13,294 nt of DNA, taken from contig CALAEX010000060.1 in assembly GCA_937891165.1 (NCBI GenBank), positions 1 through 13,294 on the forward strand, given 5' to 3'. The position numbers were made by a program, and so were the translations under genes. Shown here one piece after another: positions 5,910 to 13,294 of the stretch. Origin of the DNA: an uncultured Lachnospiraceae bacterium (lineage in GTDB: Bacteria; Bacillota; Clostridia; Lachnospirales; Lachnospiraceae). Under the pieces are notes generated by a model that saw only the letters and a program-made list of their open reading frames with translations, was not told where the DNA came from and did no database searches. Numbering within the stretch: position 1 is the first letter of the stretch; every line of letters starts with the position of its first letter.

Positions 5910-7673
5910 TTATTGTTTCGAATAATCAATAAAGCAAAGATTTAAGTCTACATCTGTAGAAATACCACTCACTCTACCACTATCTGTATATTGCCACATT
6001 GCAAAATTATATGGATAATATAAGTTTGTACCATAATAGGCATACCATAAATCATATGGAAGCTGTTCTAAATCAATATCTAAAATACTCCAATTCGTGC
6101 TAGAATAAATCATTGGAGTGTATCCTGCTGCCAAAATGGTTTCACAAAAGGCTTTTGCACAAGCAGTTCTTTCTCTATTAGAAAGGTCATTTGCTCTGCC
6201 ACCTTCTCTATATTCTGTATCATAGACAACAGGAAATGTAATATCATATCCTCTTAAATTTTCAATCACAATATTCGCTTCTTGAATTGCTTCTTCCTCT
6301 GTAAGTGCCTGTGTAAAATAATACACACCTACTTCTAATCCTGTCTCTAATGCCCCTTTAATATTATCTTCATATTTTGGGTCCATCGCACAATTGCCTT
6401 CAGGTGCAGTTCCTCGATAACCAAGACGGATAATGGCATAATCGACTCCTGCTGCTTTTACTTTCTTCCAGTCAATATCTCCTTGCCATTTTGACACATC
6501 AATACCTGTCATTGTCTTCTTTACGCCATTTTCATAGTATGCCCAGAACCCATTTTCATCTTTCTTAAAATTCTCTAAGTTAAAATTATGAAGTCCTACT
6601 TCTTGTCTTGCTCGAACTAATAACTTTTCTCCACCATCGCCAGTTACAGTGACTCTTGCATCATATAATTGTTCTTCTGTAATCGGAGTAGAAATCCCCA
6701 TAGAATCTACATCACAATAATCATCTTCTGCAAATAAATAAAAGGATGGAGAGGATAGACGAAATACATCTCTAGAAGAGTATGTAATATTGCCTCGAAT
6801 TCTTCCTATAAAATTTCCATTTCCTAACTCTACAAAACACTGCATAACAATGCCACTGTCTGTAATTTCATAAGTCAAATTAGAATCTGACTTCATTTTA
6901 TATACTTCTTCCGCTAAAGAACTATCACAAGCTGGTAAAGATACATAATAATATCTTCCATCGGAAACTAAATCTGCAATCACTGCCTGTCCTGCATCTA
7001 AATAAGAATTAACAGTAACTACATTTTCTAACATTGCCTGTGGCAAAATCACAAAGTATTCCATTAATGTATTTCCTGCTACAATACGCAACGTATCTGC
7101 TTTGCTACTTTTCTGTTCTAAGAAAGAAAATACAAGCTGATTTCTTTCATTCTTACAATAATCTCCAACTATTGGGCAAAGCTTTGCTATATTGCCACTT
7201 TCCATATAATAATCCCAATAAAACGTCTTTGTTACTCCACCATTGGAAATAATAACTTCACAAGCTGCTTCTTTCTCAGATTCTACTGCTGCATTTTTAT
7301 AAGATACCTTATAAATACCATTAGAAAATGTCAAATATTGCTTTCCACCTATCTGCTCTACTAAAGCAGTAAACCCATGTAAATCCTGTGCATTCGCAAT
7401 AGCTACTTCTTGCTCTAAGTTTTCTAATACCTGCCTAGCATCTACTACATTAGCATATACTTGCTCAATTCCATCTGGTTTTTCTCCATCTATAGAAGAA
7501 TCTCCTGGTGTTGTTCCAGCATTTTTATCTTCATTCCATGCCGAAAAATATCCTGTTACCGCATTTCGGAACTTATCCGATACTTTCATTGCCGCAAAAA
7601 ATCCAGTCATACTAACAACAAGTATTGCTACTGTCAATAATGCCACTAATGTGCCTACTTTCTTATTTTTCAT
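5910..7673 (-). CDS. membrane-anchored GH25 (Lyz-type) lysozyme with a large uncharacterised extracellular region
   Basis: The 587-residue product has one hydrophobic segment (residues ~8-28) after a short Lys-rich N terminus. That suggests a signal anchor with the rest outside the membrane. Residues ~45-70 are a Pro/Gly/Asp/Ser-rich linker. Residues ~70-385 match no domain I can name. The C-terminal ~200 residues are a glycoside hydrolase family 25 domain, which cleaves the MurNAc-GlcNAc bond of peptidoglycan. It shows GIDVSKWQGDIDW (390-402, Asp392), FPVVYDTEYREGG with the acidic pair D485/E487, and a MWQYTDSG...DVDLN ending. Its role is probably cell-wall remodelling rather than phage lysis, as it is anchored and has no holin or phage neighbour. 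The ATG at 7673 follows GAAAGGA by about 8 nt. The gene starts 18 bp after sbcC, so co-transcription is likely. Confidence 0.88.
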   Translation of the reverse strand: MKNKKVGTLVALLTVAILVVSMTGFFAAMKVSDKFRNAVTGYFSAWNEDKNAGTTPGDSSIDGEKPDGIEQVYANVVDARQVLENLEQEVAIANAQDLHGFTALVEQIGGKQYLTFSNGIYKVSYKNAAVESEKEAACEVIISNGGVTKTFYWDYYMESGNIAKLCPIVGDYCKNERNQLVFSFLEQKSSKADTLRIVAGNTLMEYFVILPQAMLENVVTVNSYLDAGQAVIADLVSDGRYYYVSLPACDSSLAEEVYKMKSDSNLTYEITDSGIVMQCFVELGNGNFIGRIRGNITYSSRDVFRLSSPSFYLFAEDDYCDVDSMGISTPITEEQLYDARVTVTGDGGEKLLVRARQEVGLHNFNLENFKKDENGFWAYYENGVKKTMTGIDVSKWQGDIDWKKVKAAGVDYAIIRLGYRGTAPEGNCAMDPKYEDNIKGALETGLEVGVYYFTQALTEEEAIQEANIVIENLRGYDITFPVVYDTEYREGGRANDLSNRERTACAKAFCETILAAGYTPMIYSSTNWSILDIDLEQLPYDLWYAYYGTNLYYPYNFAMWQYTDSGRVSGISTDVDLNLCFIDYSKQ

Positions 7674-7691
7674 GCGTAATTCCTTTCTTTA

Positions 7692-10600
7692 TTATCCTTT
7701 TACTTCTACTGTACTTCCATACATACTCTTTGTTACTACAATTTTTTTCTCAATACATTCTTTTAATTCTTCTACATGAGAAATAATTCCTACCATTCGA
7801 TTTCCCGTTGCCAAGTCTTTTAAAATAGCAATCGCTTGTTCTAGGGAATCTTTATCTAAACTTCCAAATCCTTCATCAATAAACATCGTTTCTACTACAA
7901 TACCACCTGCATACTTTTGAATGACATCTGATAAACCTAATGCTAACGATAATGCTGCTTTAAAGGACTCTCCGCCAGAAAGTGACTTTACACTTCTTGC
8001 TTTTCCAGTAAAATAATCCATCACTTCTAACTCTAATCCTGTCACATTCCGTTTATTTTCAGCTTCCTTCCTTCGCAAAAGAGCATACCTGCCTCCACTC
8101 ATTCGTTTTAAGCGTACATTTGCTTCCCCAATGACTTGTTCAAAATAGAATGCCTGTACATACTGTTCAAATGGAAGTTTTTCTTTTCCTACCAATTCTC
8201 CATTTGCCACTTGACTTAATACAACAATTTCACTATATTGCTGTTGCAGTTGCTCTTGTTTTATCAACTGTATCTTTACTTGCTCTAATAACTTCTCATT
8301 TTGTTGTAATCGAGTGGCTTGTCTTGTATATTGTTCTTTCTTTTGTTCTTTTTCTTTTAATAACCACTCTATTCCTTCTACAATATCATCCGTGTCTTCG
8401 ATTTCTTCTTTTGTCAACTCTTGCTCTAAAAAGGACTTTCGTTCTTTATAATGAATCCAATCTTCCTCAATTTTTTGTATTTCTTTTTCTAAAACAATTT
8501 GCTCATCCTCTGATAAAAGTGCCTGTTCATACTCTGCTTGTGTAGAAAATCCAGCTAAATACATTCCCTTTTGATATTCTTCTAACGCTTTTTGTTCCTT
8601 TTGCAAATAGCTCAGTTTCTGTGTCAAAAGTTGTTCTAATACAGCAGATTCACTTTGTTTTATTTTACTCCATTCTTGATAATTTTGCTCTGCCAAATAA
8701 ATTGCTTCTTTTGTTTGTTGCTGCTCTGCTTCTAAATCTTTGAATGCTTGTTCTGCTTCTGACATAGTTTGATAAGAAACATCCTGACAAATTCTTTGAA
8801 TCGTCTGCTTAATTGCTTCTTGTTCTATTGTCAACTTGCGATATTGTTCTTGCAACTCTTTTAACACAAAAAGTTCTTTTTCGAGTTCTTTTTCTAATAC
8901 AAGTTCTTCTTCTTTTGCTTGCATTGCTTCTTCTTGCTGTTTCACTAAAACATCTAACTTACTTTCTACTTCTTCTAATTCTTTTTTTCGTAAGCGTTCT
9001 GTTTCTTCTCTTTGCCAAACAAGTTGTTCTATGGAAACATCTTTTGGTAAATCCATTTGTTGCAATAAAAATTCAAATGCTGCTTTTTGTGACGCCGCTT
9101 CTTTTCCTAATTCCTCAATTCTCTTACGAGAATATTCATAGTCTGCTCGTTTTTGCTCTAATTCCTCTCGTTTTGGCACAAAATAAGATATCTTGGCTGG
9201 TTTTGGATGAACTAAAGACCCACAAACAGGACAAGGCTTTCCCTTTTTCAACTCTAATGCCAAAATACCCGCTTGTTCACAAGTATAAGCCGCTTCTAAT
9301 TTTTGTAACTCTATCGCTGATTCTTGTTGTTTTTCTAATCTCGTTGTAATTTCTGCGACTAATCTCTCATAATTGATACGAAGATTTTCATAAGTTTCAA
9401 AATGATTTGCCCAAATCTTTAGCTGTTCCATTTCTTGTTTTAATTGTCTCTCTTTTACTTCTAATGCCCTTCCCTTTTGAAAAATCTCCGTTAATGTTTC
9501 TTTCTTTTTTCTACACTCTGTTAATTGTGCCTCTTTTTGTTCTAGAACACTTTGTTGTTGTTCTTCTTTTTGTTGTAATACAATACGTTCTTGCTCTTTC
9601 TCTTGATAACGCTGTTGCTGTACCTCTTTTTCTTTTAATTTCTTTTGTTCTATTTTTAATTGCTCCATCCGAACAAATAATTGTTCTATGCCTACTTTAT
9701 CTGCCTGAGCTTTTTGATAAAACAAAATAATTTGCTGTTCTTCTTCTTTTAATTTTTCTATTTGTTTTGTTTTTTCTTCTATCGTTTCTAATAATTCTTT
9801 TGTTTCTTTTTTTACTCTTTGATAGGTATCCCAAGAGTTCCTTACAAATGTATCTGCCTTTTTAGCTAAAAAAAGACTCTCTTTTTTGGTCTCTTTTTCT
9901 TGTTGCAAAGAAAACATCTGTGGCAACTTTTCTTCTAAGGCAAGTAATTCTTTTCTTTTTTCCTGAAGTTCTTGCAGTTTTACTTTTTTCAATTGCAATT
10001 GTGTCAATTCATCTTCTATTTGTAACAACTGTTCTGCACAAAGTCGTTGTGCCTTTTTATCTGTCCGAATCAATTCTTTTAATATAGTCGGAAATTCTTT
10101 TGTCAATGCAATTTGTTTTTTCTGTAAAAATTCCTCTAACGTAGATGCATATTCGCTCTCTAAAGCATATTCTATACTACTATAATATTGCACTAAAGAA
10201 CGGTCTACTTCCTCACAAGCTCTCTTTATTTTCAACATTCGGTCTTTTAATTGCTTTCCAACCTGTTCTAATTCTCCTGTGTGAAATACTTTTCTAAAAA
10301 TTTCTCCTCGTTCTTTACTCTCTACTGTCAAAAGCTTTAAAAATTCTCCTTGTGCAATCATAGAGATTTGCTTAAATTGCTTCCAATCTACAGACAGAAG
10401 TTCTTCAATTTGTTCTGTCACCATTTGATATCCTACAATCTTACTGCCATCTGGCATAAAAAGAACTGCCTCTGCCTTACTATCTGTAAACCCTTCTCCT
10501 CTTTGTTTTGGTCTACGATATGGCGGTTTTCTTTCCACACGATAAATATTTCCATGATGAGAAAACTCTAAAATTACATATGTTTTTACATCTTCTTTTG

Positions 10601-10811
10601 CAAAATCAGAACGAAAAGAATCTACTTGTCGATATTCTCCACTCGCATTACCAAACAAAGCAAACGAAATTGCATCAAAAATTGTAGTCTTCCCTGCTCC
10701 TGTTGCACCATGTACAAGGAACACTCCCTCAGACACTATTTGTTCTATTGGTAACACAACCCTATCTGCAAAAGGACCAAAAGCACTCCATTCTAAGTAA
10801 ATTGGTTTCAT
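7692..10811 (-). CDS. sbcC: exonuclease subunit SbcC (Rad50-type SMC ATPase)
   Basis: SbcC is the ATPase and tether of the SbcCD complex, which opens hairpins and processes blocked or broken DNA ends. The 1039-residue product has the Rad50 layout. Walker A GATGAGKT lies at 35-42. Two long Glu/Gln/Lys-rich coiled coils run from ~175 to 515 and ~545 to 860. Between them sits the zinc hook CPVC (527-530), which joins two SbcC molecules. The ABC signature SLSGGES (943-949) and Walker B ETMFIDEGFGSLD (974-986, Asp979 and Glu980) close the ATPase head. ATG at 10811 is chosen because GGAGGAAGT sits directly upstream, the sbcD stop overlaps it as ATGA, and the protein then starts MKPIYLEWSAFGPF as the family does. 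The frame is open 34 codons further upstream, but that part is sbcD coding sequence read out of frame. Confidence 0.96.
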   Translation of the reverse strand: MKPIYLEWSAFGPFADRVVLPIEQIVSEGVFLVHGATGAGKTTIFDAISFALFGNASGEYRQVDSFRSDFAKEDVKTYVILEFSHHGNIYRVERKPPYRRPKQRGEGFTDSKAEAVLFMPDGSKIVGYQMVTEQIEELLSVDWKQFKQISMIAQGEFLKLLTVESKERGEIFRKVFHTGELEQVGKQLKDRMLKIKRACEEVDRSLVQYYSSIEYALESEYASTLEEFLQKKQIALTKEFPTILKELIRTDKKAQRLCAEQLLQIEDELTQLQLKKVKLQELQEKRKELLALEEKLPQMFSLQQEKETKKESLFLAKKADTFVRNSWDTYQRVKKETKELLETIEEKTKQIEKLKEEEQQIILFYQKAQADKVGIEQLFVRMEQLKIEQKKLKEKEVQQQRYQEKEQERIVLQQKEEQQQSVLEQKEAQLTECRKKKETLTEIFQKGRALEVKERQLKQEMEQLKIWANHFETYENLRINYERLVAEITTRLEKQQESAIELQKLEAAYTCEQAGILALELKKGKPCPVCGSLVHPKPAKISYFVPKREELEQKRADYEYSRKRIEELGKEAASQKAAFEFLLQQMDLPKDVSIEQLVWQREETERLRKKELEEVESKLDVLVKQQEEAMQAKEEELVLEKELEKELFVLKELQEQYRKLTIEQEAIKQTIQRICQDVSYQTMSEAEQAFKDLEAEQQQTKEAIYLAEQNYQEWSKIKQSESAVLEQLLTQKLSYLQKEQKALEEYQKGMYLAGFSTQAEYEQALLSEDEQIVLEKEIQKIEEDWIHYKERKSFLEQELTKEEIEDTDDIVEGIEWLLKEKEQKKEQYTRQATRLQQNEKLLEQVKIQLIKQEQLQQQYSEIVVLSQVANGELVGKEKLPFEQYVQAFYFEQVIGEANVRLKRMSGGRYALLRRKEAENKRNVTGLELEVMDYFTGKARSVKSLSGGESFKAALSLALGLSDVIQKYAGGIVVETMFIDEGFGSLDKDSLEQAIAILKDLATGNRMVGIISHVEELKECIEKKIVVTKSMYGSTVEVKG

Positions 10812-11944
10812 ACTTCCTCCAAAATATCTTGCACCATTTTTTCCTGCGTTTCTTCCATAGCACTTCCTGTTTGTTTTAAAAAGAATTCTCGAAATAATTC
10901 TAGTGTTCCACACGTTTGAATTGCCTTTTCTGTTATGGCTTCTGCTCCGCTTGCTCTTGTCCTTGTATTGTCAAAATCCAATAACATCACATTCGGATAA
11001 ACTGCACGAATTTTTCCAAACACATCATAAATTTCTTCTTCATCTGTTAAAGTAATATGCATATAATCTTCTCTATCTGTTGCTTTTACTACTTCATCCC
11101 GCGTCAACTGTTCTAGCGTCCCTTTAATTTCTCTCATGTCATGTAATGGCGTAAACGGAAGTTTTTCAATTTTTACCGTTCCTTTTTCTTTTATCGTAAC
11201 TAAGGTAGCCGATTTGATATGTCTAGCCTCTGAAAAAGAATATTTAATTGGAGAACCTGCATATCTCACTGTTTCTTTCCCAACTTTTTGTGCTTTATGT
11301 AAATGACCTAACGCCACATAATCAAATCCATCGAATATCCGATAATCTATCATATCCAAACCGCCTACAGACTTTGTTTCTGAATCAGTTTCCACTAAAT
11401 TTACTCCAATTCCACCTACCAATTGATGAGCAAGTAAAACATTACGCTTCGTTGTATCAATAAACAAACGATTTAATAACAATTGTATCGCCTGTGTATA
11501 ATCTTTTGGAGTTTCTTCTCCTTCTAACACTTCTATTTGTTGTGGCTTTATAAATGGCAACAAATAAAAATTTACTTCTCCATAAGCATCCAATAAAGTA
11601 ATCCTTTGTATTTGTTCTTCATAAGTACCTGCTACATAAATCCCAGCAGTTTCTAATAGTTTCCTTCCAAAAGAAAGACGCTCTGGACAATCATGATTTC
11701 CACTAATGAAAAGCACAGGTATATTTTTTTCTGAAAGTGCTGTTAGAAAATAGTCTAACTGCTTTACTCCCTCAATCGTAGGAACAGATTTATCATATAC
11801 ATCTCCTGCAATCAATACCACGTCCACTTCCTGCTCGATTGCCATAGAAACTGCTTGTGCTAATACATTTTTTTGCTCCTCTAACATAGAATATTCATAT
11901 ACTTTTTTTCCAATATGCAAATCTGCTAAATGTAATAGTTTCAT
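10808..11944 (-). CDS. sbcD: exonuclease subunit SbcD (Mre11-type nuclease)
   Basis: SbcD is the metal-dependent nuclease of SbcCD, acting as a 3'-5' exonuclease and hairpin endonuclease together with SbcC. The 378-residue product carries the calcineurin-like phosphoesterase motifs in order: LADLHIGK (Asp8, His10), IAGDVYD (Asp48), SGNHD (Asn83, His84, Asp85), LAHQLVGG (His173) and ALGHLH (His214, His216). A C-terminal capping region of about 110 residues follows. Length is normal for the family. The ATG at 11944 has a purine-rich AAGGGGTGG just upstream. The stop overlaps the sbcC start by four bases (ATGA), which implies translational coupling and balanced amounts of the two subunits. A hairpin and a possible mini-ORF lie in the 62-bp gap before it. 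Confidence 0.96.
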   Translation of the reverse strand: MKLLHLADLHIGKKVYEYSMLEEQKNVLAQAVSMAIEQEVDVVLIAGDVYDKSVPTIEGVKQLDYFLTALSEKNIPVLFISGNHDCPERLSFGRKLLETAGIYVAGTYEEQIQRITLLDAYGEVNFYLLPFIKPQQIEVLEGEETPKDYTQAIQLLLNRLFIDTTKRNVLLAHQLVGGIGVNLVETDSETKSVGGLDMIDYRIFDGFDYVALGHLHKAQKVGKETVRYAGSPIKYSFSEARHIKSATLVTIKEKGTVKIEKLPFTPLHDMREIKGTLEQLTRDEVVKATDREDYMHITLTDEEEIYDVFGKIRAVYPNVMLLDFDNTRTRASGAEAITEKAIQTCGTLELFREFFLKQTGSAMEETQEKMVQDILEEV

Positions 11945-11976
11945 GCTCCACCCCTTATAAAGCGGATAGATATCAT
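11941..11976 (-). CDS. possible 11-codon leader ORF coupled to sbcD
   Basis: After a strong AAGGAGG (+ strand 11988-11994) that serves no annotated gene, an ATG at 11976 opens an 11-residue frame, MISIRFIRGGA. Its TGA overlaps the sbcD start as ATGA, the same arrangement as at the sbcD/sbcC junction. The ribosome binding site to ATG distance is 11 nt, longer than ideal. The ATG lies within the hairpin at 11959-11983, so translating the leader would open that hairpin. It may be chance. Confidence 0.25.
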   Translation of the reverse strand: MISIRFIRGGA

Positions 11977-11983
11977 CCGCTTT
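11959..11983 (-). other. hairpin between the HAD gene and sbcD
   Basis: AAAGCGGAT (11959-11967) and ATCCGCTTT (11975-11983) form a perfect 9-bp stem with a 7-nt loop. On the - strand it is followed by TATAAGGGG, with no U tract, so it is a poor terminator. It sits just before the sbcD ribosome binding site and may modulate read-through or sbcD translation. Confidence 0.45.
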
Positions 11984-12006
11984 GTTACCTCCTTAGAACC
12001 ATTGCA

Positions 12007-12816
12007 TTAATACTTAATAAATTCGTTAATTACTTGTACAATACCATCTTCATCATTCGATGCCGTTACATAATCTGCTACAGCAATAACTTCTGGTCTT
12101 GCATTTGCCATAGCTACGCCAAGTCCTGCATACTGAATCATCGTTAAGTCATTGTAACCATCCCCACAACAAATAATTTCTTCTCTGCTAATGCCAAGAT
12201 ATGAAAGAAAACGCTGTAATACAGAAGCTTTATCAATACCTTTTGGCATAATTTCCAAAAAGTATGGCTCAGAACGGAAAATATTTAAACTTCCTGCATA
12301 TTTATCCTTTAATTTCTTTTCTACCTGTACTAAATAATCAGGGTCTGCGGTCATTAAACATTTATTTACTGGAAAATCTATCGAATCTTTAAAATGCCCT
12401 ACTCTTTGAATCGAAATATTGTTAATTTTTGCCTCCCAATCCATATATTTATCGACATCTGTACCAGCTAATGCATATTCATTGTCATACGTCATAATAC
12501 CAACACGGTTTTGACGAGCCTCTTCACAAAGAATTCCTACCATATCTGCTGGAATTGTCTTATCCAAAACTATTTCTTTCGTAGCATAGTTGATAATTCT
12601 AGCACCATTAAACGATAATACATAATTTCCAAAACGTGCAAGCTCTAAGTTTTCTGCTACATATCGTGTTCCTGGTGTAGGACGACCAGAAGCAATCGCT
12701 ATTTTCATTCCCTTTTCTTGAATCCGAAGTAACGCCTCTTTTGTCGCTTGTGTAATCTGCTTTTTTGAATTAGTCAATGTTCCATCAATATCTAACACTA
12801 ATAACTTATAGTCCAT
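12007..12816 (-). CDS. Cof-type HAD-IIB family phosphatase
   Basis: The 269-residue product is a cytosolic haloacid-dehalogenase-like hydrolase that removes phosphate from small metabolites, such as sugar phosphates or flavin-type substrates in characterised relatives. Motif I is LDIDGTLT with nucleophile Asp9 and Asp11, motif II is the Ser in IASGRP (Ser43), motif III is the Lys in MPKGIDK (K192 or K196), and motif IV is GDGYNDLTM (Asp219, Asp223). The cap domain between residues ~85 and ~185 is of the C2B type. Length is normal. The ATG at 12816 has GGAGGGAGT immediately upstream. It starts 26 bp after the trpS stop, suggesting co-transcription. The substrate cannot be told from sequence, because this family is promiscuous. 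Confidence 0.9.
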   Translation of the reverse strand: MDYKLLVLDIDGTLTNSKKQITQATKEALLRIQEKGMKIAIASGRPTPGTRYVAENLELARFGNYVLSFNGARIINYATKEIVLDKTIPADMVGILCEEARQNRVGIMTYDNEYALAGTDVDKYMDWEAKINNISIQRVGHFKDSIDFPVNKCLMTADPDYLVQVEKKLKDKYAGSLNIFRSEPYFLEIMPKGIDKASVLQRFLSYLGISREEIICCGDGYNDLTMIQYAGLGVAMANARPEVIAVADYVTASNDEDGIVQVINEFIKY

Positions 12817-12842
12817 ACTCCCTCCATAAAAACATATTTTAT

Positions 12843-13294
12843 TTAACGAATTCTCTCAGGAAATCCTACTTTCTTTTGCACTTTACGAAGTGTCTTATTC
12901 GCAAAATAGTTTGCTTTTTCTGCATTGTTCTTAATCACACTATCTACATACGCTTTATCTTTTGCAATATCTTCCATTTTATCTTGCAGTGGCTTTAAAA
13001 CAGAAACTACAGTTTCCCCTACAGCTAACTTAAACTCTCCATATCCTTTACCAGCAAATTCTTGCTCCGCCTCGGTTGGTGTCTTACCTGTACATGCACA
13101 ATAAATATCCAGTAAGTTTTTAATTCCCGGCTGTTCGTCACGATATAAAATAGTACTTTCGGAGTCTGTTACTGCACGCTTAAATTTTCTCATAATTGTA
13201 TCAGTATCATCCAATAAATAAATACTTGCATTTGGATTTTCATCCGATTTGGACATCTTCTTCGTTGGCTCTTGCAAACTCATAATTTTTGCTC
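12843..13294 (-). CDS. trpS: tryptophanyl-tRNA synthetase, C-terminal part (5' end outside window)
   Basis: This class I aminoacyl-tRNA synthetase charges tRNA-Trp. Only the last 149 complete codons are present. The frame is open at the right edge, where it reads AKIMSLQEPTKKMSKS, so the ATG at 13283 is internal and not the start. KMSKS is the class I ATP-binding signature loop. It is followed by the helical C-terminal domain typical of bacterial TrpRS, with AGKGYGEFKLAVGE and the ending KVQKKVGFPERIR. No damage is visible. TrpS genes in this phylum are often controlled by a leader or T-box outside the coding region, which cannot be seen here. Confidence 0.93.
   Translation of the reverse strand, partial: AKIMSLQEPTKKMSKSDENPNASIYLLDDTDTIMRKFKRAVTDSESTILYRDEQPGIKNLLDIYCACTGKTPTEAEQEFAGKGYGEFKLAVGETVVSVLKPLQDKMEDIAKDKAYVDSVIKNNAEKANYFANKTLRKVQKKVGFPERIR

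Noticed and set aside
8150..9730. Long Leu-rich open frames on the + strand opposite sbcC that look like membrane proteins
   Set aside because: They are the complement of Glu/Gln/Lys-rich coiled-coil codons, which read as Leu/Phe/Val on the other strand; sbcC explains the region fully.
10812..10913. 34-codon N-terminal extension of sbcC
   Set aside because: It lies wholly inside sbcD in another frame; the ATG at 10811 has a strong ribosome binding site and gives the normal SbcC N terminus.

Overview
The window looks like a chromosome segment of a low-GC member of the Bacillota, most likely class Clostridia and probably a Lachnospiraceae-type gut anaerobe. This placement is inferred from AT-rich codon use, strong AGGAGG-type ribosome binding sites, the clostridial style of the GAPDH, PGK and MutY proteins, and a fused phosphoglycerate kinase/triosephosphate isomerase. 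The sequence alone does not name a species.

Layout, left to right. 1-711: the right end of an IS3-family insertion sequence, holding the DDE part of its transposase on the + strand. 712-1320: the 5' two-thirds or less of a tyrosine-recombinase (integrase) gene on the - strand, cut off exactly where the IS appears to end. 1321-1440: the integrase promoter, three AGTGATA repeats and the terminator of the glycolytic genes. 1487-4729: gap followed by a pgk-tpi fusion on the - strand, with a good promoter, a structured leader and a strong hairpin between the two genes. 4784-13294: a housekeeping block, all on the - strand and transcribed right to left as trpS (partial), a Cof-type HAD phosphatase, sbcD, sbcC, a membrane-anchored GH25 lysozyme and mutY.

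GAPDH, PGK and TIM catalyse consecutive or linked steps of lower glycolysis, so the gap/pgk-tpi pair supplies three enzyme activities from two cistrons. SbcD and SbcC form the Mre11/Rad50-type nuclease complex, and their genes overlap by ATGA. MutY removes A mispaired with 8-oxoG. The lysozyme gene starts 18 bp after sbcC, so it is probably co-transcribed, with no obvious functional link to repair.

Most of the window is ordinary core genome. The points that deserve a second look are the PGK-TIM fusion and its linker-less seam, the gap/pgk intercistronic hairpin, a possible 11-codon leader ORF coupled to sbcD, and the integrase remnant whose promoter overlaps the pgk-tpi terminator. I found no convincing evidence of a novel defence or mobile system, no CRISPR array and no RNA gene. 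No gene-free stretch exceeds 300 bases.
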